Assembly: GCA_000969725.1 (NCBI GenBank)
Contig: JXSR01S035669.1
Origin: Ophiothrix spiculata
Taxonomy: Eukaryota > Echinodermata > Ophiuroidea > Amphilepidida > Ophiotrichidae
Length of the DNA: 38,268 nucleotides
Direction: 5' to 3' (one strand)
The notes beneath the pieces are model-generated. The model worked only from the letters and a program-made list of their open reading frames with translations. It did not search any database and was not told where the DNA came from. Shown in pieces: positions 38,180-38,268 of the stretch. Position 1 is the stretch's first letter. Every line of letters begins with the position of its first letter. A program made the position numbers and the translations under genes.

Positions 38180-38268
38180 TGAGTCATGTGATTGAAAAGA
38201 GGCCTGCACATTGGTTGGTTTGAGTCATGTGATTGAAAAGAGGCCTGCACATTGGTTGGTTTGAGTCA
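38180..38268. repeat. 41-bp tandem repeat running off the window
   Basis: TGAGTCATGTGATTGAAAAG + AGGCCTGCACATTGGTTGGTT occurs at 38180 and 38221 without differences, and a third copy starts at 38262. Each unit holds an AGGCCT palindrome. Confidence 0.9.

Overview
The window is animal nuclear DNA, most likely from a marine invertebrate deuterostome (amphioxus, hemichordate or echinoderm grade; the exact group cannot be fixed from the sequence). Reasons: intron-exon structure, an exon matching the C-terminus of animal DGAT2/MOGAT2-type acyltransferases, CR1/L2-type non-LTR retrotransposons, a Polinton/Maverick-like DNA element, and a very dense load of short inverted-repeat transposons. Almost no intact genes are present. 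Positions 14003-14880 are an assembly gap.

Layout. (1) 1-5030: non-coding DNA with a TIR element carrying a tRNA-like core (1467-2100), a 192-bp MITE (3187-3378) and, about 70 bp beyond it, the last exon of a DGAT2/MOGAT2-like gene (3452-3606). (2) 5035-7580, minus strand: a dead L2-like retrotransposon, split by a second copy of the tRNA-bearing element (6085-6694). (3) 7993-27379, plus strand: a heavily broken Polinton-like element. Its protein-primed type DNA polymerase B can be followed in pieces from 8440 to 20518, interrupted by a CR1-like retrotransposon (about 10181 to inside the gap), three MITE-type insertions and an internal tandem duplication. Downstream are another non-LTR retrotransposon (21661-23560), fragments of small co-oriented ORFs (an acidic Cys-rich one, a small basic one, a one-pass membrane protein and a PC4/SUB1-like protein), then the packaging ATPase (26015-27379). 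Integrase, capsid proteins and protease are not seen. (4) 27380-31850: non-coding repeats with small hairpins, a MITE with four CCAATTGG palindromes, and further elements built from iterated short words. (5) 31900-33240: a T-rich tandem repeat with a retrotransposon 3' fragment inserted. (6) 33764-37778: a candidate host gene, with a first exon at 33764-33937 and a possible later exon at 37548-37778, separated by a palindromic element and a 1.5-kb minisatellite.

Two themes stand out. First, many inserts sit inside recognisable coding frames, so target-site duplications can be read directly: three unrelated families use TA and one appears to use TGCA. Second, at least eight inverted-repeat families share one architecture, in which the arms are iterations of one family-specific word (GGATCAAA, AGAGTGA, ACGGTAAA, GTACAA, ACAAACGTTAC, GAGTCATT, GGTTGTCCG, GATCCGCA). 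These could be reiterated transposase-binding sites. One of these families carries a tRNA-like sequence with both internal promoter boxes.
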